Part shown: positions 39,129 through 47,285 of the stretch, in pieces
How positions within the stretch are numbered: the first letter of the stretch is position 1
Layout of the letters: every line of letters begins with the position of its first letter
Assembly (NCBI RefSeq): GCF_030814135.1
Contig: NZ_JAUSUQ010000002.1
Span: 124,001 to 188,000 of the forward strand
DNA: 64,000 nt
Direction: 5' to 3'
Source: Caldalkalibacillus uzonensis
GTDB taxonomy: Bacteria; Bacillota; Bacilli; Caldalkalibacillales; Caldalkalibacillaceae
Program-made: the position numbers and the translations under genes
The notes under the pieces: generated by a model
What the model saw: the letters and a program-made list of their open reading frames with translations, nothing else
Databases searched by the model: none
What the model was told of the DNA's origin: nothing

Positions 39129-39863
39129 CTACTCAGACGAACGGGGGCCTTTTAATGGTGGATCAAGTTCATTGTTTAATGTTTCTTCTACACTGTTTAA
39201 ATGTTCATACATTAATCTTCGAGCCTCTGGTGGATCGCCTTTGTAAATGGCCTCTGCTATCAGTTGATGTTCTTTTAGCGATCGTAAGGGACGGCCAGGA
39301 ATCTGTAAGGTGTGCATGCGCGCAGTTTTTAAAAGACCCATTAAATGCTTCATTACACTCAGATAAACGGCATTCCCGGTGCTTTCCGAAATGAGGTAGT
39401 GAAAGTTATGGTCAGCCTGCTCTAAGTAATCGATATCCACTTCTTCATAAATGACCGTGTCATAATTTTCCTTTGTTGTTTTTAAAATCTTCTCTTTCAT
39501 CCGGGGTGTCGCCCGTTCAGCAGCCCAGTAAGCCGCTTGTGTCTCCAATACCTTGCGCATTTCAAACAGATCACTAACCGAATCCTGACTGTTAAAAAAG
39601 GTTTCGAAAATGTCTTGCATGCGGTCCTTGGGATCTTTGACAAAGACTCCCTGACCGTGCTTAATGTCCACAAATCCCAAACCGGACAAAATCTTAAACG
39701 ATTCCCTGATCGTCGGCCGGCTAACATCCATGAGCTGGGCCAGTTCTCGTTCCGGCGGAAGCTTATCCCCTGGTTTTAACTGTCCGTCAAGGATTAACTG
39801 TTTAATGTGGTTGACCACTTTACCTGTATAATTCAATTTATCATTTTTAATTGATTTAAACAT
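39129..39863 (-). CDS. GntR-family (FadR/FCD subfamily) transcriptional regulator
   Basis: 244 aa. The N-terminal winged helix-turn-helix has GDKLPPERELAQLMDVSRPTI and the C-terminal FCD domain contains DADxxFH-like DHNFHYLISESTGNAVY and a late EHQLIAEAI, giving Asp/His ligands for a metal that holds a carboxylate effector. ATG at 39863 follows CAGGTGAG. It sits inside the catabolic unit between the slcC-like and comC-like genes, so the effector is probably sulfolactate or a related acid and the target the suy operon promoter. Confidence 0.9.
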   Translation of the reverse strand: MFKSIKNDKLNYTGKVVNHIKQLILDGQLKPGDKLPPERELAQLMDVSRPTIRESFKILSGLGFVDIKHGQGVFVKDPKDRMQDIFETFFNSQDSVSDLFEMRKVLETQAAYWAAERATPRMKEKILKTTKENYDTVIYEEVDIDYLEQADHNFHYLISESTGNAVYLSVMKHLMGLLKTARMHTLQIPGRPLRSLKEHQLIAEAIYKGDPPEARRLMYEHLNSVEETLNNELDPPLKGPRSSE

Positions 39864-39874
39864 GTTCTCACCTG

Positions 39875-40822
39875 CTATCTTATTGAGCATATGGACGGCT
39901 GTCCCCTCAGCTCCTTCAACACCTCTTCTGCCACTAAGCGGGATGTTCTCTCCTGCGACTGTTCTGTTAACCCTGCCACGTGGGGGGTTAGGATCACGTT
40001 GTCTAAGGCAAAGAGGGGATGGTCCTGCTGTGGAGGCTCCTGTTCAAGTACATCAAGAATACCAAACGCCTGGTGATGATGATTTAAAAATGTACTTAAA
40101 GCTTGTTCATCGACCACCCCTCCCCTTGATGTGTTAATCATGGTTACCGTTGGTTTCATTTTACTAAACTCGGCATGTGAAATCATATCCCTTGTTTGGG
40201 GCGTAAGCGGCACATGAATACTAATAAAATCACTGTGAGCTAACACGTCCTCAAATGAAACTTTCTTAATTCCTGCTTCAGCGTAGGGGTAATCATAGGG
40301 ACCAACAAAAGGATCATACCCCACTACCTTCAGCCCCAGCGCTTGCGCCCTGACCGCAATTCTTAGACCAATTTCACCGACACCAATCAGCCCCAGTGTC
40401 CGGCCGTAAATTTCGGAGCCTGTAAAGCACCGACGATTCCACTGGCCTTGTTTAACGGCTTCTGTGGCAGCTAGCAAAGGACGGCAGACCGTTAGCAAGC
40501 CAGCAATGACATATTCCGCGACTGATATGGCGTTGGCATTCTTAGCATAGACCACGGAAACATCCGCTTCCTTTGCCGCCCCGATATCAATATTGTCAAG
40601 GCCGACGCCAAGACGACCAACCACTTTTAGCCGGCTGGCATGGGCTAATAATTGACGGTCAACCTGCGTTTGATTGCGGACGATTAGCGCATCAGCATCC
40701 TTGATTTCACTGAATAATTTTTCCCGGTCCTTCCACAAATCAGGGTTATAAACCACTTTAGCTTCCTGACGCAATAATCGAATGCCTTCCGGCCAATTGA
40801 GCTCCGCAATGACAACCTTCAT
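39875..40822 (-). CDS. slcC: D-2-hydroxyacid dehydrogenase, probable (2S)-sulfolactate dehydrogenase
   Basis: 315 aa of the phosphoglycerate dehydrogenase-like family. NAD-binding motif LGLIGVGEIGLRIAVRAQALG; catalytic Arg in INTSRGGVVDEQ, Glu in LDVLEQEPPQQDHPLF, His in LTPHVAGLT. It lacks the C-terminal ACT domains of SerA. SlcC oxidises (2S)-3-sulfolactate to sulfopyruvate, which the ComC-type enzyme reduces to the (2R) form used by SuyAB. ATG at 40822 follows GGGGGATG. Placement between suyB and the regulator is the main reason for the name; a generic hydroxypyruvate or phosphoglycerate role is the alternative. Confidence 0.68.
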   Translation of the reverse strand: MKVVIAELNWPEGIRLLRQEAKVVYNPDLWKDREKLFSEIKDADALIVRNQTQVDRQLLAHASRLKVVGRLGVGLDNIDIGAAKEADVSVVYAKNANAISVAEYVIAGLLTVCRPLLAATEAVKQGQWNRRCFTGSEIYGRTLGLIGVGEIGLRIAVRAQALGLKVVGYDPFVGPYDYPYAEAGIKKVSFEDVLAHSDFISIHVPLTPQTRDMISHAEFSKMKPTVTMINTSRGGVVDEQALSTFLNHHHQAFGILDVLEQEPPQQDHPLFALDNVILTPHVAGLTEQSQERTSRLVAEEVLKELRGQPSICSIR

Positions 40823-40871
40823 AACATCCCCCTTTTTTTACCATTGGACCACATACCTCAGGATAGATAAC

Positions 40872-40899
40872 AGGGAGCTAATGGTTGCATTAGCTCCCT
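40872..40899 (-). terminator. Intercistronic hairpin between suyB and slcC
   Basis: Eleven-pair perfect stem AGGGAGCTAAT / ATTAGCTCCCT, loop GGTTGC. On the minus strand it is followed by GTTATCT, with no T-run. It may reduce or process the mRNA past suyB rather than fully terminate it. Confidence 0.55.
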
Positions 40900-40929
40900 C
40901 TTGCCGCATCAGCCCCTTGAATTTGAAAC

Positions 40930-42099
40930 TTAGATGCTGACCCCTGTACGGTGAATAGCAAACCCGGTATACTCTTTCAAGATTTCTGATTTGGTCAATT
41001 TTCCGTTGCAGGTCTCTAACACCTCGTCGTAGATGAGATCACCTGCCGCTTCTAAGCTGAGATCACCGTTGAAAATATCGCTTAGATCGAGTTCGAGGGT
41101 ATCCTGCATGGCTTGATAGGAGTTCACATTACTGGTAATGCGTATCGTAGGCATGATCGGGTGATTAATGACGTGACCGCCTCCTGTACTGAAAACGAGC
41201 ACCTGGGCCCCAGCAGCAGCGATGCCAGTGATCGATTCACTGCCATGTCCCGGGGTATACATGACATACAATCCAGGGTCTTTGGCCGGCGCCTCAGCAT
41301 AATCAATCAGATCCATAATAGTGGCTGACCCGCTCTTTTGATAAGCTCCCAGGGACTTCTCCTCAATTGAACTCAACCCTCCCACGATATTATCCCCAGT
41401 CGGCTGTGAACCGCGAATATCCTCTCCGCTCTCCAAAGCCCGCCGTTCAAAGTGCTGAATAGCGGCAACGATTCTCTCGCCCACTTCCGGGGTGACTGCC
41501 CGCTCCCGTATGTAGTCCTCAGCTCCCATCAGTTCTGTAACTTCGGCTAATATTGAGCGTCCCCCCTGAGCGATGATTTTGTCTGAACAAAAACCAAGGG
41601 ATGGATTGGATCCTAAACCAGATGTAGTATCGGATGTACCGCAGTTGAGGCCGAAAAGAAGGTTGGAGATGGGAACAGGTTCCCGTCTTAACCTGGAGAT
41701 CTGTCTCTTGATCAGCATCGCTTTTCTGGTGGCTTCCGCAGTGGCCGCAATCGCTCCTCCAGCATGGCGTATATTGACTACTTCGACTGGCTTGCCAGTC
41801 TGGCTGATTTCATGGGCGATTTCTTCTGCCGTACACCCTTCTTCCCGGAAATGATCAATGACCACAACACCGCCCACATTGGGGTTTTTACCCATACCCA
41901 CCAGTGTTTTAAAGGTGGTTCTCAAGTCGGGCTTCACTTGACAGCGGCCCAAGGGGTGGGTGATGGCAATGGCGCCTTCAATGGTATTAGCCACCCTTTC
42001 TGCTGTTGAATTGGCGTAAACCGTCCCCGATAAAATGAGCAGATAATTACGAATACCGGCACTGCCATCAGGTCTGACATAACCAAAAAATTGATCCAT
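40930..42099 (-). CDS. suyB: (2R)-3-Sulfolactate sulfo-lyase large subunit (UxaA family)
   Basis: 389 aa catalytic subunit of the altronate/galactarate-dehydratase-like family. Opening GYVRPDGSAGIRNYLLIL, then HPLGRCQV, FGLNCGTSDTTSGLGSNPSLG and GHGSESITGIAAAGAQ, with several conserved Cys and His that bind the metal. SuyAB cleaves (2R)-3-sulfolactate to pyruvate and sulfite. The large/small split of 389 and 107 aa fits the two-subunit SuyAB. Two sulfite-exporter-type genes in the same island support the sulfo-lyase reading over altronate or galactarate dehydratase, since no hexuronate genes are near. It overlaps suyA by one base (TAATG). Confidence 0.75.
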   Translation of the reverse strand: MDQFFGYVRPDGSAGIRNYLLILSGTVYANSTAERVANTIEGAIAITHPLGRCQVKPDLRTTFKTLVGMGKNPNVGGVVVIDHFREEGCTAEEIAHEISQTGKPVEVVNIRHAGGAIAATAEATRKAMLIKRQISRLRREPVPISNLLFGLNCGTSDTTSGLGSNPSLGFCSDKIIAQGGRSILAEVTELMGAEDYIRERAVTPEVGERIVAAIQHFERRALESGEDIRGSQPTGDNIVGGLSSIEEKSLGAYQKSGSATIMDLIDYAEAPAKDPGLYVMYTPGHGSESITGIAAAGAQVLVFSTGGGHVINHPIMPTIRITSNVNSYQAMQDTLELDLSDIFNGDLSLEAAGDLIYDEVLETCNGKLTKSEILKEYTGFAIHRTGVSI

Positions 42100-42422
42100 T
42101 ATTGGGATACCTCCTTTTCTTTCTCGCTCTTATACCGGTCTCCTCTTCCCCGGTTACTCTCCATGTTGTGAATATGCACGTGTGCCCCTTGTTGAATATC
42201 TTCCGTTGCCGTCCCAATGCTCAATCCATACTTCAAAATCTGTTCCCCTTTTTTAATGTCTCTCACAGCGATTTTGTGTCCATAAGGGATATCGCTTTGA
42301 ATTTTGATCAGTTCTGTCCGGTCACCAATACGAACCTCGATGCTTTGACCCGCCCGTACATTGTCGCTAATCACTGTACCCGTATTATCCTCAGGCTTAA
42401 TCACATACACTTTTTTCCCCAT
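42099..42422 (-). CDS. suyA: (2R)-3-Sulfolactate sulfo-lyase small subunit (SAF domain)
   Basis: 107 aa with an SAF domain: GYxxR-like substrate-binding surface, IPYGHKIAVRDIKKGEQILKYG, then HVHIHNMES. The C-terminus is a charged tail. This domain is the N-terminal module of UxaA-type dehydratases and is a separate gene in SuyAB systems. ATG at 42422 follows GGAGGG. First gene of the suyA-suyB-slcC-regulator-comC unit; a LysR-type regulator is divergent from it with 183 bp between. Confidence 0.75.
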   Translation of the reverse strand: MGKKVYVIKPEDNTGTVISDNVRAGQSIEVRIGDRTELIKIQSDIPYGHKIAVRDIKKGEQILKYGLSIGTATEDIQQGAHVHIHNMESNRGRGDRYKSEKEKEVSQ

Positions 42423-42478
42423 ATTATCCCTCCTACACCGTTTCTCTTAGTGGTCTTACCTCTTACCAAGGTGTTTTA

Positions 42479-42508
42479 AATGTAGCAGAGAATACACCAT
42501 TTCGTCAA
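42479..42508 (-). promoter_or_regulatory. Promoter of the suy operon
   Basis: Minus strand: -35 TTGACG (42508-42503), 18-bp spacer, -10 TACATT (42484-42479) with TGC before it (extended -10), 57 bp ahead of suyA. The AT-rich divergent region 42510-42605 next to it would be the site for the LysR regulator; no single operator was fixed. Confidence 0.55.
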
Positions 42509-42605
42509 TATATTTATTTTAAATTTTTATAACATTTTGTTATTATGTTTATTAATAAATGGGATAAAAATAGATCATATTTAACGGCTTAAGGGGCTGA
42601 TCTGA

Positions 42606-43538
42606 TTGAACTATGAACATATAAAAACGTTTCTTATTGTGGCTGAAAAGAAAAGCTTTACCAAAACAGCCCAACTTTTACACTTGTCCCAACCTACCGT
42701 CACCGCTCATATCAAGGCACTGGAGCGACACCTGAATACAACACTGTTTGAACGAAACACCAAATCAGTGGCGCTCACACCCGCTGCAAAAATCTTATAC
42801 CGCTATGCCAAAGAGATTATTAAACTATGTGAACTGGCTGAAAATGAGATCCTCAACATGAGTCAAACCATACAAGGCAGATTAACCATTGCTTGCAGTC
42901 TGACGATTGGAGAAAATATTCTGCCGCTTGTGTTAAAGGAACTCAAACAAAACTTTCCCTATCTCCAACTCAATGTAGACATCACCAATACCACCCAGAT
43001 TATACAAAGAATTAAAGCTCATACATTGGATATTGGTTTAATTGAAGCGCCTGTGGACGATCCCTCGCTGATTCTAGAGCCTTTTATGGAGGATAAATTG
43101 GTCCTTATCTCTAGCCCGAACTATTTTGAAATAGCTAAATGTTATGTCACCAAAGATGAGATGACCCAGCTCCCCCTTATTTTACGTGAGCAAGGGTCCG
43201 GTACCAGAACTGTAATGGAAAAACACCTGGCCCAAGCCGGTGTGGAGCTTGAAGATTTAAACATCATCTTGGAATTGGGCAGCACAGAGTCGGTCAAGTC
43301 AGCTGTAGAATCCAATCTGGGCGTGTCAATCTTATCAAGAACTGCGATTAAGAAAGAATTAAAATTAAATCTGTTAAAAGCCTACCCAATTAAAGACCTT
43401 TCCTTCTCTCGCCATTTCTATATCGTTTATCATCGGGATACGGTACTGAAACCAACGGATCAAGCCTTGATCCAAACCGTGAAGGCCCTAAACAAAATAG
43501 AGGAAGATGCCTCTCCCTCTAAATCACCAACCCCTTAG
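42606..43538 (+). CDS. LysR-family transcriptional regulator
   Basis: 310 aa. N-terminal helix-turn-helix: FTKTAQLLHLSQPTVTAHIKALERHL at residues about 18-45; the C-terminal effector domain starts near residue 90 with GRLTIACSLTIGENILP, resembling the CysL/CbbR group. Start is TTG at 42606 with AAGGGG upstream. It is divergent from suyA and convergent with tctB, overlapping its 3' end by 20 bp. As LysR proteins often control a divergent operon, it is likely to act on suyA and perhaps on the tct/SDH-like operon. Confidence 0.92.
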   Translation: MNYEHIKTFLIVAEKKSFTKTAQLLHLSQPTVTAHIKALERHLNTTLFERNTKSVALTPAAKILYRYAKEIIKLCELAENEILNMSQTIQGRLTIACSLTIGENILPLVLKELKQNFPYLQLNVDITNTTQIIQRIKAHTLDIGLIEAPVDDPSLILEPFMEDKLVLISSPNYFEIAKCYVTKDEMTQLPLILREQGSGTRTVMEKHLAQAGVELEDLNIILELGSTESVKSAVESNLGVSILSRTAIKKELKLNLLKAYPIKDLSFSRHFYIVYHRDTVLKPTDQALIQTVKALNKIEEDASPSKSPTP

Positions 43539-43995
43539 GCACGGGGACGCGTAAAAAGATGCTAAAGGCAAGATAAATAATAAACATGACTGTACTTGAC
43601 ACGATAACAGGATAGAGCAAGGCCTTCATATTGACCCTTAAGCCGTTAAGATACCAGCTGATCAGGATCAGAAAGAGGGCACTGGTTGTATAGAAACCGA
43701 TTTGGGGCATGAGGACAACATAGGCGATAAGGGCACTCATACTGATCCATCCTTTTTTTATGTTTCCTTTCTCATCTGTTGCTCCCGGGTCGTCTGGCTC
43801 GTCGTGGTAGTATCTGTTAAAGAACAATGCTTTGGCAAGCAAGATACTCCCTAGCACAAACAGAATAAGGATAACAGCTTTTGGGAAAATATCCGCAGGG
43901 GGTGTCAATGTTTTGGTATTGATATAAAAAGCGATGGACAAACCTAACACAATGAGCGCAACGATCATATCCTTCTTCCGTTCTCGATCATGCAT
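43519..43995 (-). CDS. tctB: Tripartite tricarboxylate transporter small subunit TctB
   Basis: 158 aa, four hydrophobic helices, TctB family: AFYINTKTLTPPADIFPKAVILILF and a later helix with YPVIVSSTVMFIIYLAFSIFLRVPVPKG. Works with TctA as the small membrane subunit. 26 bp after tctA. Its 3' end overlaps the convergent LysR gene. Last gene of the long minus-strand operon that starts at the SDH-like iron-sulfur gene. Confidence 0.85.
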   Translation of the reverse strand: MHDRERKKDMIVALIVLGLSIAFYINTKTLTPPADIFPKAVILILFVLGSILLAKALFFNRYYHDEPDDPGATDEKGNIKKGWISMSALIAYVVLMPQIGFYTTSALFLILISWYLNGLRVNMKALLYPVIVSSTVMFIIYLAFSIFLRVPVPKGLVI

Positions 43996-44021
43996 GGCTA
44001 TCCTCCTTTACGAACTCCTTA

Positions 44022-45545
44022 CTAAGCACCCATTCGGGTCCCCTCTTCCCCCTGTGCTTTACGTTGAACCCGATTGACGAAGATGGGGGCAAAGATAGAT
44101 AGAATAGTGAGAATAATAAGGAGAATGGAGATCGGGCGTGTGAGGAAGAGTTTAAAGGCACCGCTCACTGAGTCTGCAATAATCACCGATAACACAAACC
44201 CTTGCTCGGCAATCACACCTAAGATCAGCCCTAATACTATAGGACCGGCCGAAATACCTACCTTAAAAGCAAAATAACCTAGTATGCCGCAAGCCAGCAT
44301 CACATAGACGTCTAATACACTATTCCGAATCGAGTATGAACCAATGACGGCTAAGACAACAATAATCGGAGCCAAATAATGAACCGGAACGGTCAAGGCG
44401 CGCACAAAATAGCGGGTTCCCCACAAACCGATCATTAAGAGAAGGAGATTGGCAGTAATTAAACCCAACATAAAGGTGTAGGCAATGGTTCCTGCTTCTT
44501 CAAACAACGCCGCCCCTGGCTTTAAGCCATGGATAAGCAGTCCCCCTAATAGGACGGCCGCCACTGGACTTCCAGGAATCCCTAGGGTTAGCAACGGAAT
44601 GAGAGAAGAACTAACAGTAGCATTATTAGCCGACTCACTCGTCACCACGCCATCCACATTACCTTTACCAAAAGATTGTGGCTCTTTTGAGAAACGTTTG
44701 GTCTCGTTATAAGCAACAAATGAGGCCACATTTCCCCCGGCTCCCGGCAGCATGCCGATGAACGTTCCGATAAGGGAACTCCGCAATAAGATCACTGGCT
44801 TCTTGAGCGTCTCCACAATCGTTCGTTTATAGATCCCTTTTTTAGGCTGATATTGAGTGATGTACTTATCATCTTTTATAATTAAGCGAATCACTTGCGG
44901 AATGGAGAAAAATCCGATCATAGCCGGCAAAAGATTAATGCCTTCGATCAAGTTGCGTATGCCAAAGGTAAAGCGGGGATAACCTGAAACAGGGTCTATG
45001 CCGATTAGGGCCAGCAACAATCCCAGTGCACCGCCGATCAACCCTTTTAGTAAGGACTTGCCTGCTAAGCTCCCTATGATGGTCAACCCAAAAATAGCCA
45101 ACCAAAAATTCTCCGGTGGTCCAAAACTTAAAGCAAATGTAGCCAGTGGTTGGGATAAAAAGATAAGAAATAACGTGCCGATAATACCTCCTATCACAGA
45201 AGCCACCAACGCTGTAACTAGGGCACGGTCGGGTTCTCCTTTTAACGTCATGGGATAGCCGTCAAACGTCGTGGCGACAGCAGCAGGTGTTCCAGGGGTA
45301 TTGATGAGGATTGCTGAATTAGCTCCACCAAACATGGCTGCAGTATAAAGTGCCCCTAAGGCTAAAAGTCCGGTAGCCGGGTCCATCCCGAACGTCAAGG
45401 GGACGAGCAGGGCCACGCCCATCGTTGCTGAGAGCCCTGGCAGAGTTCCGATGATGATCCCCCCGACCACTGCTAGAGACATGACGAACAAATTACCAAT
45501 AGAGAGGCTGTTAAGCAGACCTTGAATGATGCTATCGATCATCAA
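44022..45545 (-). CDS. tctA: Tripartite tricarboxylate transporter large subunit TctA
   Basis: 507 aa, about twelve hydrophobic segments, TctA family: GTLPGLSATMGVALLVPLTFGMDP and AMFGGANSAILINTPGTPAAVATTFDGYP near the N-terminus, repeated in the second half as GMLPGAGGNVASFVAYNETKR and LLTLGIPGSPVAAVLLGG. Uses an ion gradient to import a carboxylate delivered by the TctC binding protein. In the sulfolactate users known from the literature a transporter of this class imports the sulfonate, consistent with this island. Confidence 0.93.
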   Translation of the reverse strand: MMIDSIIQGLLNSLSIGNLFVMSLAVVGGIIIGTLPGLSATMGVALLVPLTFGMDPATGLLALGALYTAAMFGGANSAILINTPGTPAAVATTFDGYPMTLKGEPDRALVTALVASVIGGIIGTLFLIFLSQPLATFALSFGPPENFWLAIFGLTIIGSLAGKSLLKGLIGGALGLLLALIGIDPVSGYPRFTFGIRNLIEGINLLPAMIGFFSIPQVIRLIIKDDKYITQYQPKKGIYKRTIVETLKKPVILLRSSLIGTFIGMLPGAGGNVASFVAYNETKRFSKEPQSFGKGNVDGVVTSESANNATVSSSLIPLLTLGIPGSPVAAVLLGGLLIHGLKPGAALFEEAGTIAYTFMLGLITANLLLLMIGLWGTRYFVRALTVPVHYLAPIIVVLAVIGSYSIRNSVLDVYVMLACGILGYFAFKVGISAGPIVLGLILGVIAEQGFVLSVIIADSVSGAFKLFLTRPISILLIILTILSIFAPIFVNRVQRKAQGEEGTRMGA

Positions 45546-45594
45546 CTTTCCTCCCTTCTGAAACCATGTGATCTGTGATGTGTTATTTCATTTA

Positions 45595-45626
45595 AAGCCG
45601 GTCAGCCAAACACATGCGACCGGCTT
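45595..45626 (-). terminator. Intercistronic hairpin after tctC
   Basis: Nine-pair stem AAGCCGGTC / GACCGGCTT, 14-base loop, between the binding-protein and channel genes. No long T-run. Like the hairpin after the peptide-binding protein gene, it probably favours excess binding protein. Confidence 0.65.
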
Positions 45627-45665
45627 ATGAATGATCCTCAAAAATTAGACGTCAAACTCTTGCTA

Positions 45666-46631
45666 TTAATTGATTTCGTTAAATTGTTCAAGAATACTCT
45701 CCGCTTCTTGCTTCTGTTCTTCTATTAATTTGGCCCATTCATCTCCAGACAGAAAAGCAGGAGGCAATCCGGCATTCTCCATTCCTTCCAAATATTCTGG
45801 CAAGTCAGTGATCTTCTCTAATGCCTCATACAATTTCTCGTAGGCTTCCCTTGGGCTTCCTTTCGGCATGGCTAAGCCGCGGTCAATGGCAGCGACAAGA
45901 TCAATACCCTGTTCTTTAAACGTTGGCGCATCCGGCAGCCACTCGTGGCGCTCTTCAGTTGCGACTGCCAATACTTTGAATTGCTGAGGTTCCTTGGCTA
46001 CATCCCCTACATTGCCCATGATGGCATCTACATGTCCCCCCAGAAGAGCAGCCACCTGGTCAGCCGCACCCTGGAAAGGAGTGGGATTTACTTCAACTCC
46101 TGCCCTGTCCATGAACATTAATGTGGTTAAATGGTCCCCTGTTAATGTTCCGGTCATTCCTACAGTTAAACTGCGCGGATTTTGTTTGAGGTGGTCAATG
46201 AACTGATCTAACCTATCAAATTCACTATCGGCCCGAACAGCCAAAACTTGAGGATCAGAGACAAGACGAACCAGAATGTCGAAGCTGTCTGTGTCAAACT
46301 CTGTTGGTCTTCCCAAAGGCTGCAAAATGATATGTGGTGTATTAATAGCCCCGATCGTATATCCGTCCGGTTTGGCTTTGGCCAGCTCGGTAAAGCCAAC
46401 CTCCCCTCCTGCTCCTGTTTTGTATTCAATGACCATGTTGGTTTCAAAGTAGTCCGTCCACAAACTTTCGATCAACCTTAAATTAACATCCGTGGTTCCA
46501 CCAGCAGAAAAGGGATTGATCGTGATGATATTACGGTTCGGATAATCTTCAACAGATGTGGATGAACTACACGCAGACAAGAACAAAGCCATCATCAATG
46601 TGATAGAGAGCAAAACAGAACACTTTTTCAT
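45666..46631 (-). CDS. tctC: Tripartite tricarboxylate transporter substrate-binding lipoprotein TctC
   Basis: 321 aa. Signal peptide with lipobox LFLSACSSS, lipidated Cys near residue 21. Family fold: NIITINPFSAGGTTDVNLR and IEYKTGAGGEVGFTELAKAKPDGYTIG, the two loops that clamp a carboxylate, then ALLGGHVDAIMGNVGDV. TctC-type proteins bind citrate, tartrate, dicarboxylates, aromatic acids or sulfolactate. Here it sits downstream of the fumarase-like and SDH-like genes, so its ligand is presumably their substrate. ATG at 46631 follows GGGGGG. Confidence 0.88.
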   Translation of the reverse strand: MKKCSVLLSITLMMALFLSACSSSTSVEDYPNRNIITINPFSAGGTTDVNLRLIESLWTDYFETNMVIEYKTGAGGEVGFTELAKAKPDGYTIGAINTPHIILQPLGRPTEFDTDSFDILVRLVSDPQVLAVRADSEFDRLDQFIDHLKQNPRSLTVGMTGTLTGDHLTTLMFMDRAGVEVNPTPFQGAADQVAALLGGHVDAIMGNVGDVAKEPQQFKVLAVATEERHEWLPDAPTFKEQGIDLVAAIDRGLAMPKGSPREAYEKLYEALEKITDLPEYLEGMENAGLPPAFLSGDEWAKLIEEQKQEAESILEQFNEIN

Positions 46632-46649
46632 AAGAACCCCCCATTTTCT

Positions 46650-47264
46650 TCATTGATCACTTTTAATACCCAACTCTGCCAGCACATGCTCCATATTTTT
46701 CTTTGCTTGAGCTTTGATGTTTCGATATAAGTTATTACCATGGCAATCGATGGACACGATCAGCGGGCCAAAATTTTTAACTCTAAACTTCCAGATGGCT
46801 TCAGGCATCAGATCTTCCCACCACACCTCCTCAATATCTTCAATCTGCAATGTTTCCAAAGCAGCTGCTCCTCCAATGACGGTCAAATAACACCCTTTTA
46901 AATCGACGCAAGCCTGACATCCGTCTTCCAAGAGGCCTCCTTTTCCAGCAATGGCCTTTAATCCGTATGTTTTGAACAAGCCTCTTGTAAAGCGATCCAT
47001 CCTGTAACTGGTGGTGGTGCCAACACAAATTTTTTTATATTTACCGTTTTCTAATTTTTTGACGTTAGGAGCTGTGTGCAAGCCAATGGCACCTTTTAAT
47101 TGAGCAATGAGATCTGGAGGCAGTTCTACTTTTTGATCAAATAAGCGGATCAAGTTGGCATCCCGAATACCGAAAATATGACCATCGATGCTGACTGTGT
47201 CACCCGCCCGTAATGTTTCAATCAGTTCATCCGCAAGGGGAGACTGGATATGATAGTGAGCCAT
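46650..47264 (-). CDS. Class I fumarate hydratase-like enzyme, beta subunit
   Basis: 204 aa, matching the C-terminal domain of class I fumarase and TtdB. Recognisable: GDTVSIDGHIFGIRDANLIRL, IGLHTAPNVKK, GKGGLLEDGCQACV. The active-site segment normally close to GPTTAGRMD in fumarases reads VGTTTSYRMD here: the Pro is Thr and the Ala/Ser-Gly pair is Ser-Tyr, while Arg-Met-Asp is kept. The EAIWKFRVKNFGPLIV segment also departs from the usual FPA. These changes suggest a non-standard substrate. It follows the alpha subunit gene by 21 bp. Confidence 0.85.
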   Translation of the reverse strand: MAHYHIQSPLADELIETLRAGDTVSIDGHIFGIRDANLIRLFDQKVELPPDLIAQLKGAIGLHTAPNVKKLENGKYKKICVGTTTSYRMDRFTRGLFKTYGLKAIAGKGGLLEDGCQACVDLKGCYLTVIGGAAALETLQIEDIEEVWWEDLMPEAIWKFRVKNFGPLIVSIDCHGNNLYRNIKAQAKKNMEHVLAELGIKSDQ

Positions 47265-47285
47265 TTTGTGGCACCTTCCTTATTC

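Noticed and set aside
40930-42422. Altronate or galactarate dehydratase
   Set aside because: Same family, but no uxa/gar/kdg genes nearby and two sulfite-exporter-type genes in the island; sulfo-lyase favoured, though not proven.
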